A stretch of DNA of 14,585 nucleotides from GCA-2724215 sp015660315 (GTDB lineage: Bacteria; Latescibacterota; UBA2968; UBA8231): positions 1-14,585 of the forward strand of contig JAPYQE010000158.1 in assembly GCA_029941315.1 (NCBI GenBank), given 5' to 3'. Position 1 is the first letter of the stretch, and each line of letters begins with the position of its first letter. Shown in pieces: positions 6,821-14,585 of the stretch. Position numbers and translations under genes: made by a program. Under the pieces are notes generated by a model. The model did no database searches. It was given only the letters and a program-made list of their open reading frames with translations, and was not told the DNA's origin.

Positions 6821-7899
6821 GCACCGCCACACCCATCGTTGCTCCTCCCCCGCCGACGTCGAGCCGGCTTTCCCGGCTCAACCAGCGACGGCTCGCCAAC
6901 TTCCGCCGCAACCGCCGCGGCTATTGGAGCTTCTGGGCATTCTGGGCGATCTTCGCCCTGAGCCTGCCGGCCGAGTTTATCGCCAACGACCGGCCCTTGA
7001 TCGTATGTTTCGACGGCTCGTATTATTTCCCGGTCATCGCGACCCACCCCGAAACGACCTTCGGCGGCGATTTCGAGACCGAGGCCGAATACCGCGACCC
7101 CTTTGTTGCGGAACTGATCGAAGAAAAGGGTTGGATTCTCTGGCCGCCGATCCCTTACAGCTACGACACCGTTAATTATGACCTCACGCACCCGGCGCCC
7201 TCCCCGCCCGACTCCGATAACCTGCTCGGCACCGACGACCAAGCCCGCGACGTCGTCGCTCGCGTGCTCTACGGCTACCGTATCTCGGTGCTCTTCGGCC
7301 TTCTGCTGACACTCTTCAGCGCCAGCATCGGCATCGCCGCTGGCGCAGTGCAGGGTTATTTCGGCGGTTGGGTCGACTTGCTCTTCCAGCGTTTTATTGA
7401 AATCTGGCAAGGGCTGCCGCTGCTCTACCTGCTGATCATCCTCGCCAGTATCGTCGAGCCGAGCTTCTGGTGGCTGTTGGGGCTGTTGTTGCTCTTCCGT
7501 TGGATGGGTTTGGTCGGCGTTGTGCGGGCCGAATTTTTGCGCGCACGCAACTTCGACTTCGTCAAAGCCGCCAGGGCCTTGGGCCAAAGCGACCAGCGTA
7601 TCATGTGGCGGCATATATTGCCCAACGCCATGGTCTCGACACTGACCTTTTTGCCCTTTGTGCTCACCGGTTCAGTAGGGGTGCTGACCTCGCTCGACTT
7701 CCTCGGCTTCGGCCTGCCGCCCGGTTCGCCCTCGCTGGGCGAGCTACTCAACCAGGGCAAGCGTAACCTCCAGGCCCCGTGGCTCGGTTTTACCGCCTTC
7801 TTCGCGCTGGCGACCATGCTCTCGCTGCTGGTCTTTATTGGCGAGGCGGTGCGCGACGCCTTCGACCCGCGCAAAACACATGGGAACGACGGCACATGA
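6817..7899 (+). CDS. yejE: YejE-like ABC importer inner-membrane permease
   Basis: Second channel subunit of the importer (DppC/OppC-type), 360 residues against about 341 in E. coli YejE. The N-terminal cytoplasmic tail is proline- and arginine-rich, followed by a first membrane span near 36-55. A large periplasmic region follows, containing CFDGSYYFPV (64-73), the ETTFGGDFETEAEYRDP segment and NLLGTDDQARDV (135-146), all hallmarks of this subunit. The ATPase-contact loop reads AARALGQS....WRHILPNA (250-271). The C-terminal spans carry TSLDFLGFGLPPGSPSLGEL (291-310). ATG 6817 overlaps the yejB stop and the TGA at 7897-7899 overlaps the yejF start, so the three genes should be translated together. 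The roughly 20 extra residues lie mainly in the N-terminal tail. Confidence 0.95.
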   Translation: MSTATPIVAPPPPTSSRLSRLNQRRLANFRRNRRGYWSFWAFWAIFALSLPAEFIANDRPLIVCFDGSYYFPVIATHPETTFGGDFETEAEYRDPFVAELIEEKGWILWPPIPYSYDTVNYDLTHPAPSPPDSDNLLGTDDQARDVVARVLYGYRISVLFGLLLTLFSASIGIAAGAVQGYFGGWVDLLFQRFIEIWQGLPLLYLLIILASIVEPSFWWLLGLLLLFRWMGLVGVVRAEFLRARNFDFVKAARALGQSDQRIMWRHILPNAMVSTLTFLPFVLTGSVGVLTSLDFLGFGLPPGSPSLGELLNQGKRNLQAPWLGFTAFFALATMLSLLVFIGEAVRDAFDPRKTHGNDGT

Positions 7900-9518
7900 G
7901 CCTGCTGCAGATCGAAAATCTGGGGGTTAGTTTTCACCTCGAGGACGAAGACGATGTCGAAGCCGTCCGCGGCGCGTCCCTCAACGTCGTCCGCGGCGAG
8001 ACCGTGGCGCTGGTCGGCGAATCGGGCTCGGGTAAGTCGGTCACCGCCCTCTCCGTGTTGCAACTTTTGCCCTACCCGCGCGCCAGCCACCCGCACGGCA
8101 GCATCCGTTTCGACAGCGAGGAATTGCTGCACGCACCGGCCGAAGAAATGCAAGAGCTGCGCGGAGGCCGTATCGCGATGGTCTTTCAGGAGCCGATGAC
8201 CTCGTTGAACCCATTGCACTCGATCGAGAAACAGCTCTGCGAAACGCTGATCCTACACCGGGGCCTCAAAAAAGCGCAGGCCCGCAACCGCGCCATCGAA
8301 TTATTGCAATTGGTCGGCCTGCCCAATGTCGAAGAGCGCCTCGACGCCTGGCCGCACCAACTCTCGGGCGGCCAACGCCAACGTGTAATGATCGCCATGG
8401 CCCTGGCCAACGAGCCCGACCTGCTGATCGCCGACGAGCCGACCACCGCCCTCGACGTGACGATCCAAGCGCAGATCCTCACTCTGCTCAAGGACCTGCA
8501 AGCCCGCTTCGGCATGGCGATCCTGCTGATCACGCACGATCTGGGCATCGTGCGCCATATGGCCGACCGCGTCTATGTAATGACCGACGGCGAGATCGTC
8601 GAGCACAATACTACCGAGGCCCTCTTCACCGAGCCGCAACACCCCTACACCCAGAAGCTGCTGGCCGCCGAGCCCAAAGGCGATCCGCCACCAATTGACG
8701 AGACCGCGCCCGAAGTTATCCGCACGCAAGATCTCAAGGTCCACTTCCCCATCAAACGCGGTTTTTTGCGCCGTACCGTCGGCCATGTAAAAGCCGTAGA
8801 CGGGATTTCGTTGAGCGTGCGCGCGGGCCAAACCGTCGGCGTCGTCGGCGAATCCGGCTCGGGCAAGACCACCCTGGGCCAGGCGCTGCTCAGGTTAGTT
8901 GCCAGCGAAGGCCCGATCGAATTCGAGGGCCGCGATATCCAGGGCTGGCAGCAGCAACAGATCCGCCCGTTGCGGCGGCAGATGCAGATTGTCTTCCAGG
9001 ATCCTTTTGCCAGCCTAAGCCCGCGCCTGTCGGCCTTCCAGATAATTGAAGAGGGCCTGCTGATCCACGCGATCGGCGGCGATTACGAGCAACGGCGGCA
9101 ATTAGTCGCCGAGACCATGGCCGAAGTCGACCTCGATCCTTTGAGCATGGACCGCTACCCGCACGAGTTTTCTGGCGGCCAACGCCAGCGCATCGCTATC
9201 GCCCGCGCCATGGCCCTCAAGCCGCGCTTCGTAGTACTCGACGAGCCGACTAGCGCCCTCGACAAGACGGTACAAGCCCAGATCGTCGAGCTACTGCTGC
9301 AATTACAAGAGCGCCACAACCTGGCCTATTTGTTTATCAGCCACGACCTCAAAGTGGTGCGCGCCCTAGCCAGCGAGCTGATCGTTATGAAAGATGGATT
9401 AGTGGTCGAGCAGGGACCGACGCAGGAGATTTTTAACGCGCCCAAAGAGATGTATACTAAAGAGCTGATCGCGGCGGCGTTTGATATCGAAACGCTCGAA
9501 GATGGGCGGGGCAAATAA
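7896..9518 (+). CDS. yejF: YejF-like ABC transporter ATPase with two fused nucleotide-binding domains
   Basis: Energy-coupling ATPase of the importer, 540 residues (about 529 in E. coli YejF), with two complete ABC domains in tandem. Domain 1: Walker A GESGSGKS 41-48, Q-loop Gln98, signature LSGGQ 156-160, Walker B LLIADEP 176-182, switch His214. Domain 2: Walker A GESGSGKT 318-325, Q-loop Gln368, signature SGGQ 426-429, Walker B VVLDEP 446-451, switch His483. All catalytic residues are present in both halves, so both sites should hydrolyse ATP. Each half carries an oligopeptide-transporter-type tail (HPYTQKLL at 249-256). The protein should act at the cytoplasmic face with YejB and YejE. ATG 7896 overlaps the yejE stop (ATGA) and has GGGA at 7882-7885. 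The frame is open further upstream, but those residues lie over yejE and match nothing. Confidence 0.95.
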   Translation: MSLLQIENLGVSFHLEDEDDVEAVRGASLNVVRGETVALVGESGSGKSVTALSVLQLLPYPRASHPHGSIRFDSEELLHAPAEEMQELRGGRIAMVFQEPMTSLNPLHSIEKQLCETLILHRGLKKAQARNRAIELLQLVGLPNVEERLDAWPHQLSGGQRQRVMIAMALANEPDLLIADEPTTALDVTIQAQILTLLKDLQARFGMAILLITHDLGIVRHMADRVYVMTDGEIVEHNTTEALFTEPQHPYTQKLLAAEPKGDPPPIDETAPEVIRTQDLKVHFPIKRGFLRRTVGHVKAVDGISLSVRAGQTVGVVGESGSGKTTLGQALLRLVASEGPIEFEGRDIQGWQQQQIRPLRRQMQIVFQDPFASLSPRLSAFQIIEEGLLIHAIGGDYEQRRQLVAETMAEVDLDPLSMDRYPHEFSGGQRQRIAIARAMALKPRFVVLDEPTSALDKTVQAQIVELLLQLQERHNLAYLFISHDLKVVRALASELIVMKDGLVVEQGPTQEIFNAPKEMYTKELIAAAFDIETLEDGRGK

Positions 9519-9557
9519 GACTTGCACCCTATAAGAGAGTTGAAGTAGCTTAGGCAA

Positions 9558-11627
9558 ATGTTAAAAGCACACGCTATCATTGCGAAACTGCCCTCATTCG
9601 GCTGCGGGTTGTTATGCACTCTGGCATTGGTAGCACAACCGGTCAGCGCTCAGATCTCGCTATGGAAGCTAGGCGGCAGTTCTCTGCAGTGGAGCGAGAA
9701 CGATACCACTCGCCTCTTTATCGACTTCGCAAGCGCGCCCGGCTCTATCCAGCCCATCTACCTAACGCCTGAGCAAACGGTCTTTGCCCACCTCGACAAC
9801 TGGGTTTTCTGGCGCAACCCCAGCGATATCGTGCTCGGTTATGTCGACGGAGAAACGCCGCGCACCTGGAAGTGGAGCGATGGCCTGGCCGCCCCCAATG
9901 GCAGCCTACTCATCGACGGCGATCCTGCGACCTATTATCCGCCGCGCGCCGTACCGCTCGAACGCGAGGTCTATACCATGGACCTGGCGGTCGCGGTGCC
10001 GGCCGTCGCCTTCGGCTTTACCACGCCGAGCCAGGGGTTTCGCTCCGACGGCACGCCGCTGCAGACCGATGCGATCCCCGGCTACGATGTCTCGATCGCC
10101 AGCGAGTCCGAGCAGCCCATCGTCGCGGGCACGCTGGAACCCCTCTCGCATATCATCGCCGATGTCGACGAAAACTTCGAACCCCGCGTCGAGATCCCCT
10201 TTCCCCGCCGCTATACGCGCTTCGTGCGCTACCGGCGGCAGGTCTCGATCCTCGACGAGGACTTTCTCGCCTCCTTCGTCCGCTCCCAGTACCGCGAAGC
10301 CCCGCCCGGCACCCTCGCTGAGTTCGAGCTCTTCGCCCAGGGCGTGCCGCGCAAGGTCATCTACAAAACCAAGATCACCGACCTCGGCCAATCGGTGAAC
10401 TTCGGGCAACTGTTCTGGCGGACGAGCTCTTTGCGCATGGTCGATGGGGTAGCCGTAGAGACCCCCGACGCGGCGGTCGGCATTAAGATCGAGGCGCGTA
10501 CCGGCCGCGACGAGGACCCCGTTATTTACCACGAATATCAGCAGACGGGTTTCGAACGTGCCGTCACGCGCGAGCGCTATGAAAACGAGCTACGCACCCG
10601 CCAGTTTCGCCCCAACCTAGAGGCGCCCATCATCACGCTCGACCCACGTCCCGGTCTGCGCGCTTCCATCAGCTACGACGCCGAAAACTGGACGTTCTGG
10701 TCGGTGCCCTTCACCGAACCGGGCCTGCCGCTCAATCTGCGCAGCGGTTCCTATCTGCAACTGCGGATCACCCTCGAAAGCCATTCCTTCGACGATTTCA
10801 TCCGCCTCGACTCGCTGTGGATCGAGACCGCCCCGCTCTTGGCCGGCGACATCGTCGGCGAAGTCGCCCTGCGCGACGACCCACAACCCGCGCGCGGTTT
10901 CACCGAAGTTGCCCTGGGCCGGGAGACCGACTTCGTCTACGATCTGCGCGCCGACTTTTCTGCCGCCGCCGCACCGGGCTTCGACGGCTTGCGCATCCGC
11001 ACCGGCAGCAACACCCGCTTCGTCGGCCTAGAGATGGGCAAGCCCCTTGCGCCGGTCGAACCTGCCGAGGTCCTTGAAGAGCTAGACGGACTGCGCGTGC
11101 GCCTGCCCACCCGTGTTACCCGCAGCGACAACCCACCCCTGCGCCTGCTATTCTCGACGACCCTATTTTCCTTCGCCACCACCTTCTCCGGTGAAGTGTT
11201 CGACAGCGAGCGCGAGGTCTTGTCGCAACCGATCGTCAGTGGCGACGCGGGCCAGGCGCTGTCGAGCAATAGCCTGCGCGTGCTCGGCGCAGCCGATGCC
11301 GCACCGGGCGTCGTGCAGGAATTGAGCCTCTCGACACCGGTGCTGACCCCCAATGGCGATGGTGTGCACGACCGCCTACAGATCAGCTATACGCTTTTCC
11401 GCCTACCCAAAGCCGTGCCGATCGCACTGACGGTCTACGCGCTCGACGGACGCCGGCGGGCACGCATCGACGGCGGACTGCAGGATGCTGGCCCGCGAGA
11501 AATCGCATGGGACGGACGCGACGAAAATGGCCAGGCACTACCGCCCGGAATCTACTTACTGAGCGTCGCGCCCGCAGCCGAGTTCGCGACCTCGGCGCAA
11601 ATCCGCCCGCTGGGCATCGCCTACTAA
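9558..11627 (+). CDS. Secreted protein of unknown function with discoidin-like region and C-terminal FlgD/CHU_C-like domain (copy A)
   Basis: A 689-residue exported protein with a signal peptide (cleavage probably after PVSA, residue 31). Residues about 116-260 resemble an F5/8-type (discoidin) sugar-binding module: LLIDGDPATYY (117-127), then MDLAVAVPAVAFGF, and a strand-rich stretch ending in AEFELFAQG. Residues about 305-495 form a beta-rich middle region that aligns with the downstream neighbour (WTFWS, LQLRITLE, LDSLWIE, GFDGLRI). The C-terminus is FlgD/CHU_C-like: TPNGDGVHD (597-605), a VYALDGRRR strand, WDGRDENG (651-658), PPGIYLLSV (662-670), ending in LGIAY. Such domains are common on secreted or surface proteins. 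No enzyme motif is visible. The start follows yejF by 39 bases with only a weak TAGG at 9551-9554. Function is unknown; a surface carbohydrate- or particle-binding role is inference. Confidence 0.8.
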   Translation: MLKAHAIIAKLPSFGCGLLCTLALVAQPVSAQISLWKLGGSSLQWSENDTTRLFIDFASAPGSIQPIYLTPEQTVFAHLDNWVFWRNPSDIVLGYVDGETPRTWKWSDGLAAPNGSLLIDGDPATYYPPRAVPLEREVYTMDLAVAVPAVAFGFTTPSQGFRSDGTPLQTDAIPGYDVSIASESEQPIVAGTLEPLSHIIADVDENFEPRVEIPFPRRYTRFVRYRRQVSILDEDFLASFVRSQYREAPPGTLAEFELFAQGVPRKVIYKTKITDLGQSVNFGQLFWRTSSLRMVDGVAVETPDAAVGIKIEARTGRDEDPVIYHEYQQTGFERAVTRERYENELRTRQFRPNLEAPIITLDPRPGLRASISYDAENWTFWSVPFTEPGLPLNLRSGSYLQLRITLESHSFDDFIRLDSLWIETAPLLAGDIVGEVALRDDPQPARGFTEVALGRETDFVYDLRADFSAAAAPGFDGLRIRTGSNTRFVGLEMGKPLAPVEPAEVLEELDGLRVRLPTRVTRSDNPPLRLLFSTTLFSFATTFSGEVFDSEREVLSQPIVSGDAGQALSSNSLRVLGAADAAPGVVQELSLSTPVLTPNGDGVHDRLQISYTLFRLPKAVPIALTVYALDGRRRARIDGGLQDAGPREIAWDGRDENGQALPPGIYLLSVAPAAEFATSAQIRPLGIAY

Positions 11628-11639
11628 GGAATCATGACC

Positions 11640-13997
11640 ATGTCGCACAAATACCTTGGCCTTTGCGCTATGGTGCTCTTCGCCGTGCATCTCGGCGCCG
11701 ACGAATTGGTCTTCGATAGCGCCGCAGCATGGGCGGATTGGCAACAGCCCTTCGGCCTGACAGAAATCGGCAATGAAGGGCAACTACAACTGGTCAAATT
11801 CCGTAAGAATATCAACGCGGTAGAGGACGCCCACCTCTTTTCGCACGAGACCAAAGAACGTGGCGACGAGGTTTTTGGCGGCATTTGGGAGGCCGGCTCC
11901 AATCCGCAAGATGCGCTACTGGCCATTGACGGCGACCCGCTGACCTTCTGGCAGCCCGATCCCAATTCGGCGCCCGAAGACTGGTTTATCACCATCGACC
12001 TCGGCCGCGCCGTGCTCGCCCGCGAAATACGCCTGACCTTTCCCGACCAAGAAGGGGCACGGCCCCTGCGGCAGTTTACGGTGCTGGTCAATACTGGCGT
12101 GCGCATCAATGCCACCCGCGACATTTTTCTCTTCCGCTCGGTCTACCGCACCACCCGCCCCAACGATTCGACGTCTATCGTCATCCCGCTCGAATTTCCC
12201 GCCAACGACAGTACCCTGATCGTCGATGCCGACCTGCCGGTCGACCCCGGCAACCGCGACCAATATCAGCTTATTCAGTATGTCAATATCACTGCCGAAG
12301 AGCAAAACGCGGATGGCGCCCTCGCCGAGGTCGAAGTCATTGGCATCGGCGACAATATCTCCATCAATACGGATAGACGCGGTACCATTAGCGACGGGGT
12401 CAACACCAACGACACCGCCAATCTTTTCGACTCCGACCTCAATACCAACAACTCCATCTCCTCGACCTCTGGCGAGTTGGGTTGGAAGGACGGCGGGGTG
12501 TTTTTCGGGGTAGATCTTGGCGCCGTGTTCTTCGTCGACGAGATGTTTATCTACTCAATGCGCTCGCAGGAGGGTACCCTAGGCTTCGGAGTTGGCTGGA
12601 GCGGGCCCGGACACACCATTCTCTTTTCAGACGGTTCCCGCGCGTTGGGCAGCAGTTCCCTGCCAGTAGCAAAACCTTTCGACTACGACGAACTGCTCAC
12701 CCATCTCGGTCCCGGCGAGGATCGGCTATACTATTTCCACTATCTCTTCGCACCACGCCGCATTCGCTATCTGTTCTGGCACGGTATCAACGACGAGGGT
12801 TGGGGTCAGACCAAGTGGGGGGAGTTTATGATCTTTTCGCCGGGTTATCCGGCCCAGGTGGTATTGCGATCCGACTTTATCGACCTCGGCGCCGGCAACC
12901 GCGACAACCGGCCCAAAGTCATCAGTAAGCTCTCTTGGGACGCCGATGTGCCCGTCAATACCCGCATCCAATTGCGCTCGCGCTCGGGCAATGCGCTGCA
13001 ACAGCTCTTCACCTTCCACGACAAAAAGGGGGACGAAGTCACCGAAGATAAATACAATAGCATCCCCAAGGTCCTCAAAGGCCCGATCGACACCACCTTA
13101 GTCGTCGGCGAGGATTGGGGCGCGTGGAGCAACGAGTATCAATCTTCGGGCGAGACCTTTAAATCGGAGAGCCCGCGCCGCTTTGTGCAGTTAGAGCTGA
13201 TCTTCGCCACCGACGACTCCGAATTCGCGCCGTCGGTCCGCTCGCTGGCGATCGAATTCGAAGAGGCTTTGGTGCAAGAGGCGAGCGGCCGTATCGAGCC
13301 GCGCGAAACGCGCCCCAACGAGGCCACTCGCTTCACCTATACCCTGGCGACAAGGGCGCTGCCCGCCGACAGCGGCTTCGACCGCTTGCGCTTCACTCTG
13401 TCCGAGCCGGTCGACCTGCAAGCTGGCGTCGAAGTGCGCGCCGGGGGAGCACCCATCGAAGCCAGTGCTATTGCGGCGCGGGGCGACTCGCTTTTCATCG
13501 ACTTGCCGCAGGCGCTCACCGCCGACTCGCTCACCGTCAGCTTTACCACCCGCGTCCTACAAAATGCCAGCCTTTTCGCCCTCGACTTGGGCGCCGTCGA
13601 GCGACCGGGACTATGGCAATCGGTGGAGACTATGTCGCGTCGATCCAATATCGTGCTCTTGCCCGAGCTGACCGGCAGCCGACAGCTTATCAACGACCTC
13701 GCGATAGACCCGCCGACCTTCACCCCCAATGGCGATGGGATCAACGACCAGACGGAGATTCGCTTTGCCGTTTTGAAGGTCACCGCGCCCGAGCCGCAAG
13801 TGCAGATATTCGACCTGACGGGGCGTTTGCTGGTCCAACTGCAACCCGCTTCAGAGGGCAGCTCGCGCTCGTTTGTATGGGATGGGACAGATCTCCAAGG
13901 CGCGGTCGCGCCACCGGGCATCTACCTGTGCCGCATCGATCTGGGGGCCCAGACCGGCGAGGACGATGCCGTGCGTCTGATCAGTCTGGCCTACTAG
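11640..13997 (+). CDS. Secreted protein of unknown function with two discoidin-like regions and C-terminal FlgD/CHU_C-like domain (copy B)
   Basis: A 785-residue exported protein with a short signal peptide (MSHKYLGLCAMVLFAVHLGA, cleavage before DELVF). The first discoidin-like module (about 93-235) contains AIDGDPLTFW (95-104), ITIDLGRAVLAREIRLTF (117-134) and a closing ADGALAEVEVIG. A second probable module (about 255-400) contains NLFDSDLNTN and FFGVDLGAVFFVDEMFIYS, closing with WGEFMIFS. The middle region (about 405-600) aligns with the upstream neighbour (TRIQLRSRSG, WGAWSNEY, RRFVQLELIF, VRSLAIEF, GFDRLRF). The C-terminal domain has TPNGDGIND (695-703), QIFDLTGRL, WDGTDLQG and PPGIYLCRI, ending in ISLAY. 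AAGGA (11626-11630), overlapping the previous stop, lies 9 bases before ATG 11640 but only 3 before ATG 11634, so 11640 is preferred. No catalytic motif is recognised. Confidence 0.8.
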   Translation: MSHKYLGLCAMVLFAVHLGADELVFDSAAAWADWQQPFGLTEIGNEGQLQLVKFRKNINAVEDAHLFSHETKERGDEVFGGIWEAGSNPQDALLAIDGDPLTFWQPDPNSAPEDWFITIDLGRAVLAREIRLTFPDQEGARPLRQFTVLVNTGVRINATRDIFLFRSVYRTTRPNDSTSIVIPLEFPANDSTLIVDADLPVDPGNRDQYQLIQYVNITAEEQNADGALAEVEVIGIGDNISINTDRRGTISDGVNTNDTANLFDSDLNTNNSISSTSGELGWKDGGVFFGVDLGAVFFVDEMFIYSMRSQEGTLGFGVGWSGPGHTILFSDGSRALGSSSLPVAKPFDYDELLTHLGPGEDRLYYFHYLFAPRRIRYLFWHGINDEGWGQTKWGEFMIFSPGYPAQVVLRSDFIDLGAGNRDNRPKVISKLSWDADVPVNTRIQLRSRSGNALQQLFTFHDKKGDEVTEDKYNSIPKVLKGPIDTTLVVGEDWGAWSNEYQSSGETFKSESPRRFVQLELIFATDDSEFAPSVRSLAIEFEEALVQEASGRIEPRETRPNEATRFTYTLATRALPADSGFDRLRFTLSEPVDLQAGVEVRAGGAPIEASAIAARGDSLFIDLPQALTADSLTVSFTTRVLQNASLFALDLGAVERPGLWQSVETMSRRSNIVLLPELTGSRQLINDLAIDPPTFTPNGDGINDQTEIRFAVLKVTAPEPQVQIFDLTGRLLVQLQPASEGSSRSFVWDGTDLQGAVAPPGIYLCRIDLGAQTGEDDAVRLISLAY

Positions 13998-14086
13998 CGC
14001 ATCCGCGAACCACATTAATGCGAGCGAGCGATTATTATATTTTTCATTCGTCAATCTTTATTGTTTGAAAGAAAGAGGACTTCATA
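13998..14086. other. AT-rich spacer before the dioxygenase gene
   Basis: An 89-base gap, AT-rich from about 14031. TATTAT at 14033-14038 could serve as a -10 box, but nothing like TTGACA sits 16-18 bases upstream. TTTTT at 14041-14045 follows no GC-rich stem, so I cannot support an intrinsic terminator. The gap and the compositional change across it suggest the next gene is a separate transcription unit. Confidence 0.4.
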
Positions 14087-14585
14087 ATGGCTGGAGTGCA
14101 ACAAGAGACGGTTGGAGATTTGCTGCCGGCGCGGAGTGATAGCGCACCGAGCGCGCCGGAGGAAGCCATACTGGCAGAACAGGTTGAGCAGTACCATAAC
14201 CGCGGCTTCACGGTGCTGCGCGGGGTGCTCAGCGCCGCCGAGGTGGCGGAGGTGCGGGCGCGGCTGGACGTGCAAGTGGCCGCGAAGATGACGGCGATGC
14301 TGGCGGCGACACCCGGCGTGCTAGACGGGAAGCCTGCAACCGGCGCCGAGCGGACCGCAGCGGGCCGCGGCATCAGCATCGGTGGTCCCGTCGACTCGGC
14401 CAACATCGGTTTCCCAGGGTTGCTGGCGGCGGCGCCGGAGGTGGCGGAGCTGCTCATCAAGCCCTTCCTGCTGAACCCGCGCCTACTCGATCTGGCGGAG
14501 CGCATTATGGGCCCCTTCGTCCAGGGCGACGGCTTCTACGTGGTTGGCACCCCACCGGCTCAGCTGACCGGCCGGGCGACCGGGG
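14087..14585 (+). CDS. Phytanoyl-CoA dioxygenase (PhyH) family protein, N-terminal part
   Basis: A partial gene cut by the right edge; 166 residues are visible. After an uncharged-rich N-terminal extension of about 30 residues comes the PhyH opening EQYHNRGFTVLRGVLSAAEV (34-53) with the following helix AEVRARLD. The LLNPRLLDLAERIMGP segment (128-143) is the usual second landmark before the catalytic core. PhyH proteins are Fe(II)/2-oxoglutarate-dependent oxygenases of the double-stranded beta-helix fold. The iron ligands HxD and distal His would fall beyond the window, so activity cannot be judged. The start ATG 14087 is supported by AGAGGA at 14074-14079, 7 bases upstream. Codons are strongly G-ending (gcg, gtg, gag, cgg), in contrast to the C-ending codons common in the genes before it. 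No signal peptide is seen, so it should be cytoplasmic. Confidence 0.75.
   Translation, partial: MAGVQQETVGDLLPARSDSAPSAPEEAILAEQVEQYHNRGFTVLRGVLSAAEVAEVRARLDVQVAAKMTAMLAATPGVLDGKPATGAERTAAGRGISIGGPVDSANIGFPGLLAAAPEVAELLIKPFLLNPRLLDLAERIMGPFVQGDGFYVVGTPPAQLTGRATG

Noticed and set aside
14020..14050. Possible terminator between the last secreted-protein gene and the dioxygenase gene
   Set aside because: There is a T-run (14041-14045) but no GC-rich stem directly before it.

Overview
The window is about 93% protein-coding and reads as a chromosomal segment of a Gram-negative bacterium. The evidence is Sec signal peptides on periplasmic-type binding proteins and a complete YejABEF-type inner-membrane importer. 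Two large secreted proteins carry a discoidin-like region and end in a FlgD/CHU_C-like C-terminal domain (TPNGDG, WDG, PPGIYL). That architecture, with a phytanoyl-CoA-dioxygenase-family gene and a luciferase-like monooxygenase, is more typical of uncultured marine or sponge-associated lineages (Poribacteria or Latescibacterota-like) than of ordinary Proteobacteria. This placement is inference and weak. No tRNA, rRNA, CRISPR array, transposase or integrase was seen.

Layout. Positions 1-125 hold the 3' end of an unidentified gene. After a 155-base gap with a near-consensus sigma70-type promoter (217-245) comes a luciferase-like flavin monooxygenase (281-1363). It converges, with only 3 bases between the stop codons, on a minus-strand VOC-fold protein (1367-1729). 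Positions 1730-2039 form a divergent intergenic region. It contains a TATAAT box and a striking 102-base element whose 21-base arms pair completely as RNA, with a hairpin inside.

The main block (2040-9518) is one tightly packed operon: two tandem YejA-type solute-binding proteins, YejB, YejE and the double-ATPase YejF. Three of its four junctions are ATGA overlaps. Gene content and order match the E. coli YejABEF (microcin C) importer, and the two tandem binding proteins match the Pseudomonas NppA1A2BCD arrangement (uptake of peptidyl-nucleoside compounds). The likely role is uptake of oligopeptides or modified peptides.

Directly downstream in the same direction, after gaps of 39 and 12 bases, are two related secreted proteins of unknown function (9558-11627 and 11640-13997). 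The spacing would allow a seven-gene transcription unit. An AT-rich 89-base spacer follows. The window then ends inside a phytanoyl-CoA dioxygenase family gene (from 14087), whose coding strand is G-rich, whereas most of the plus strand before it is C-rich.

The strongest candidates for something new are the structured element ahead of the importer operon and the paired secreted discoidin/FlgD-like proteins behind a two-receptor peptide importer.
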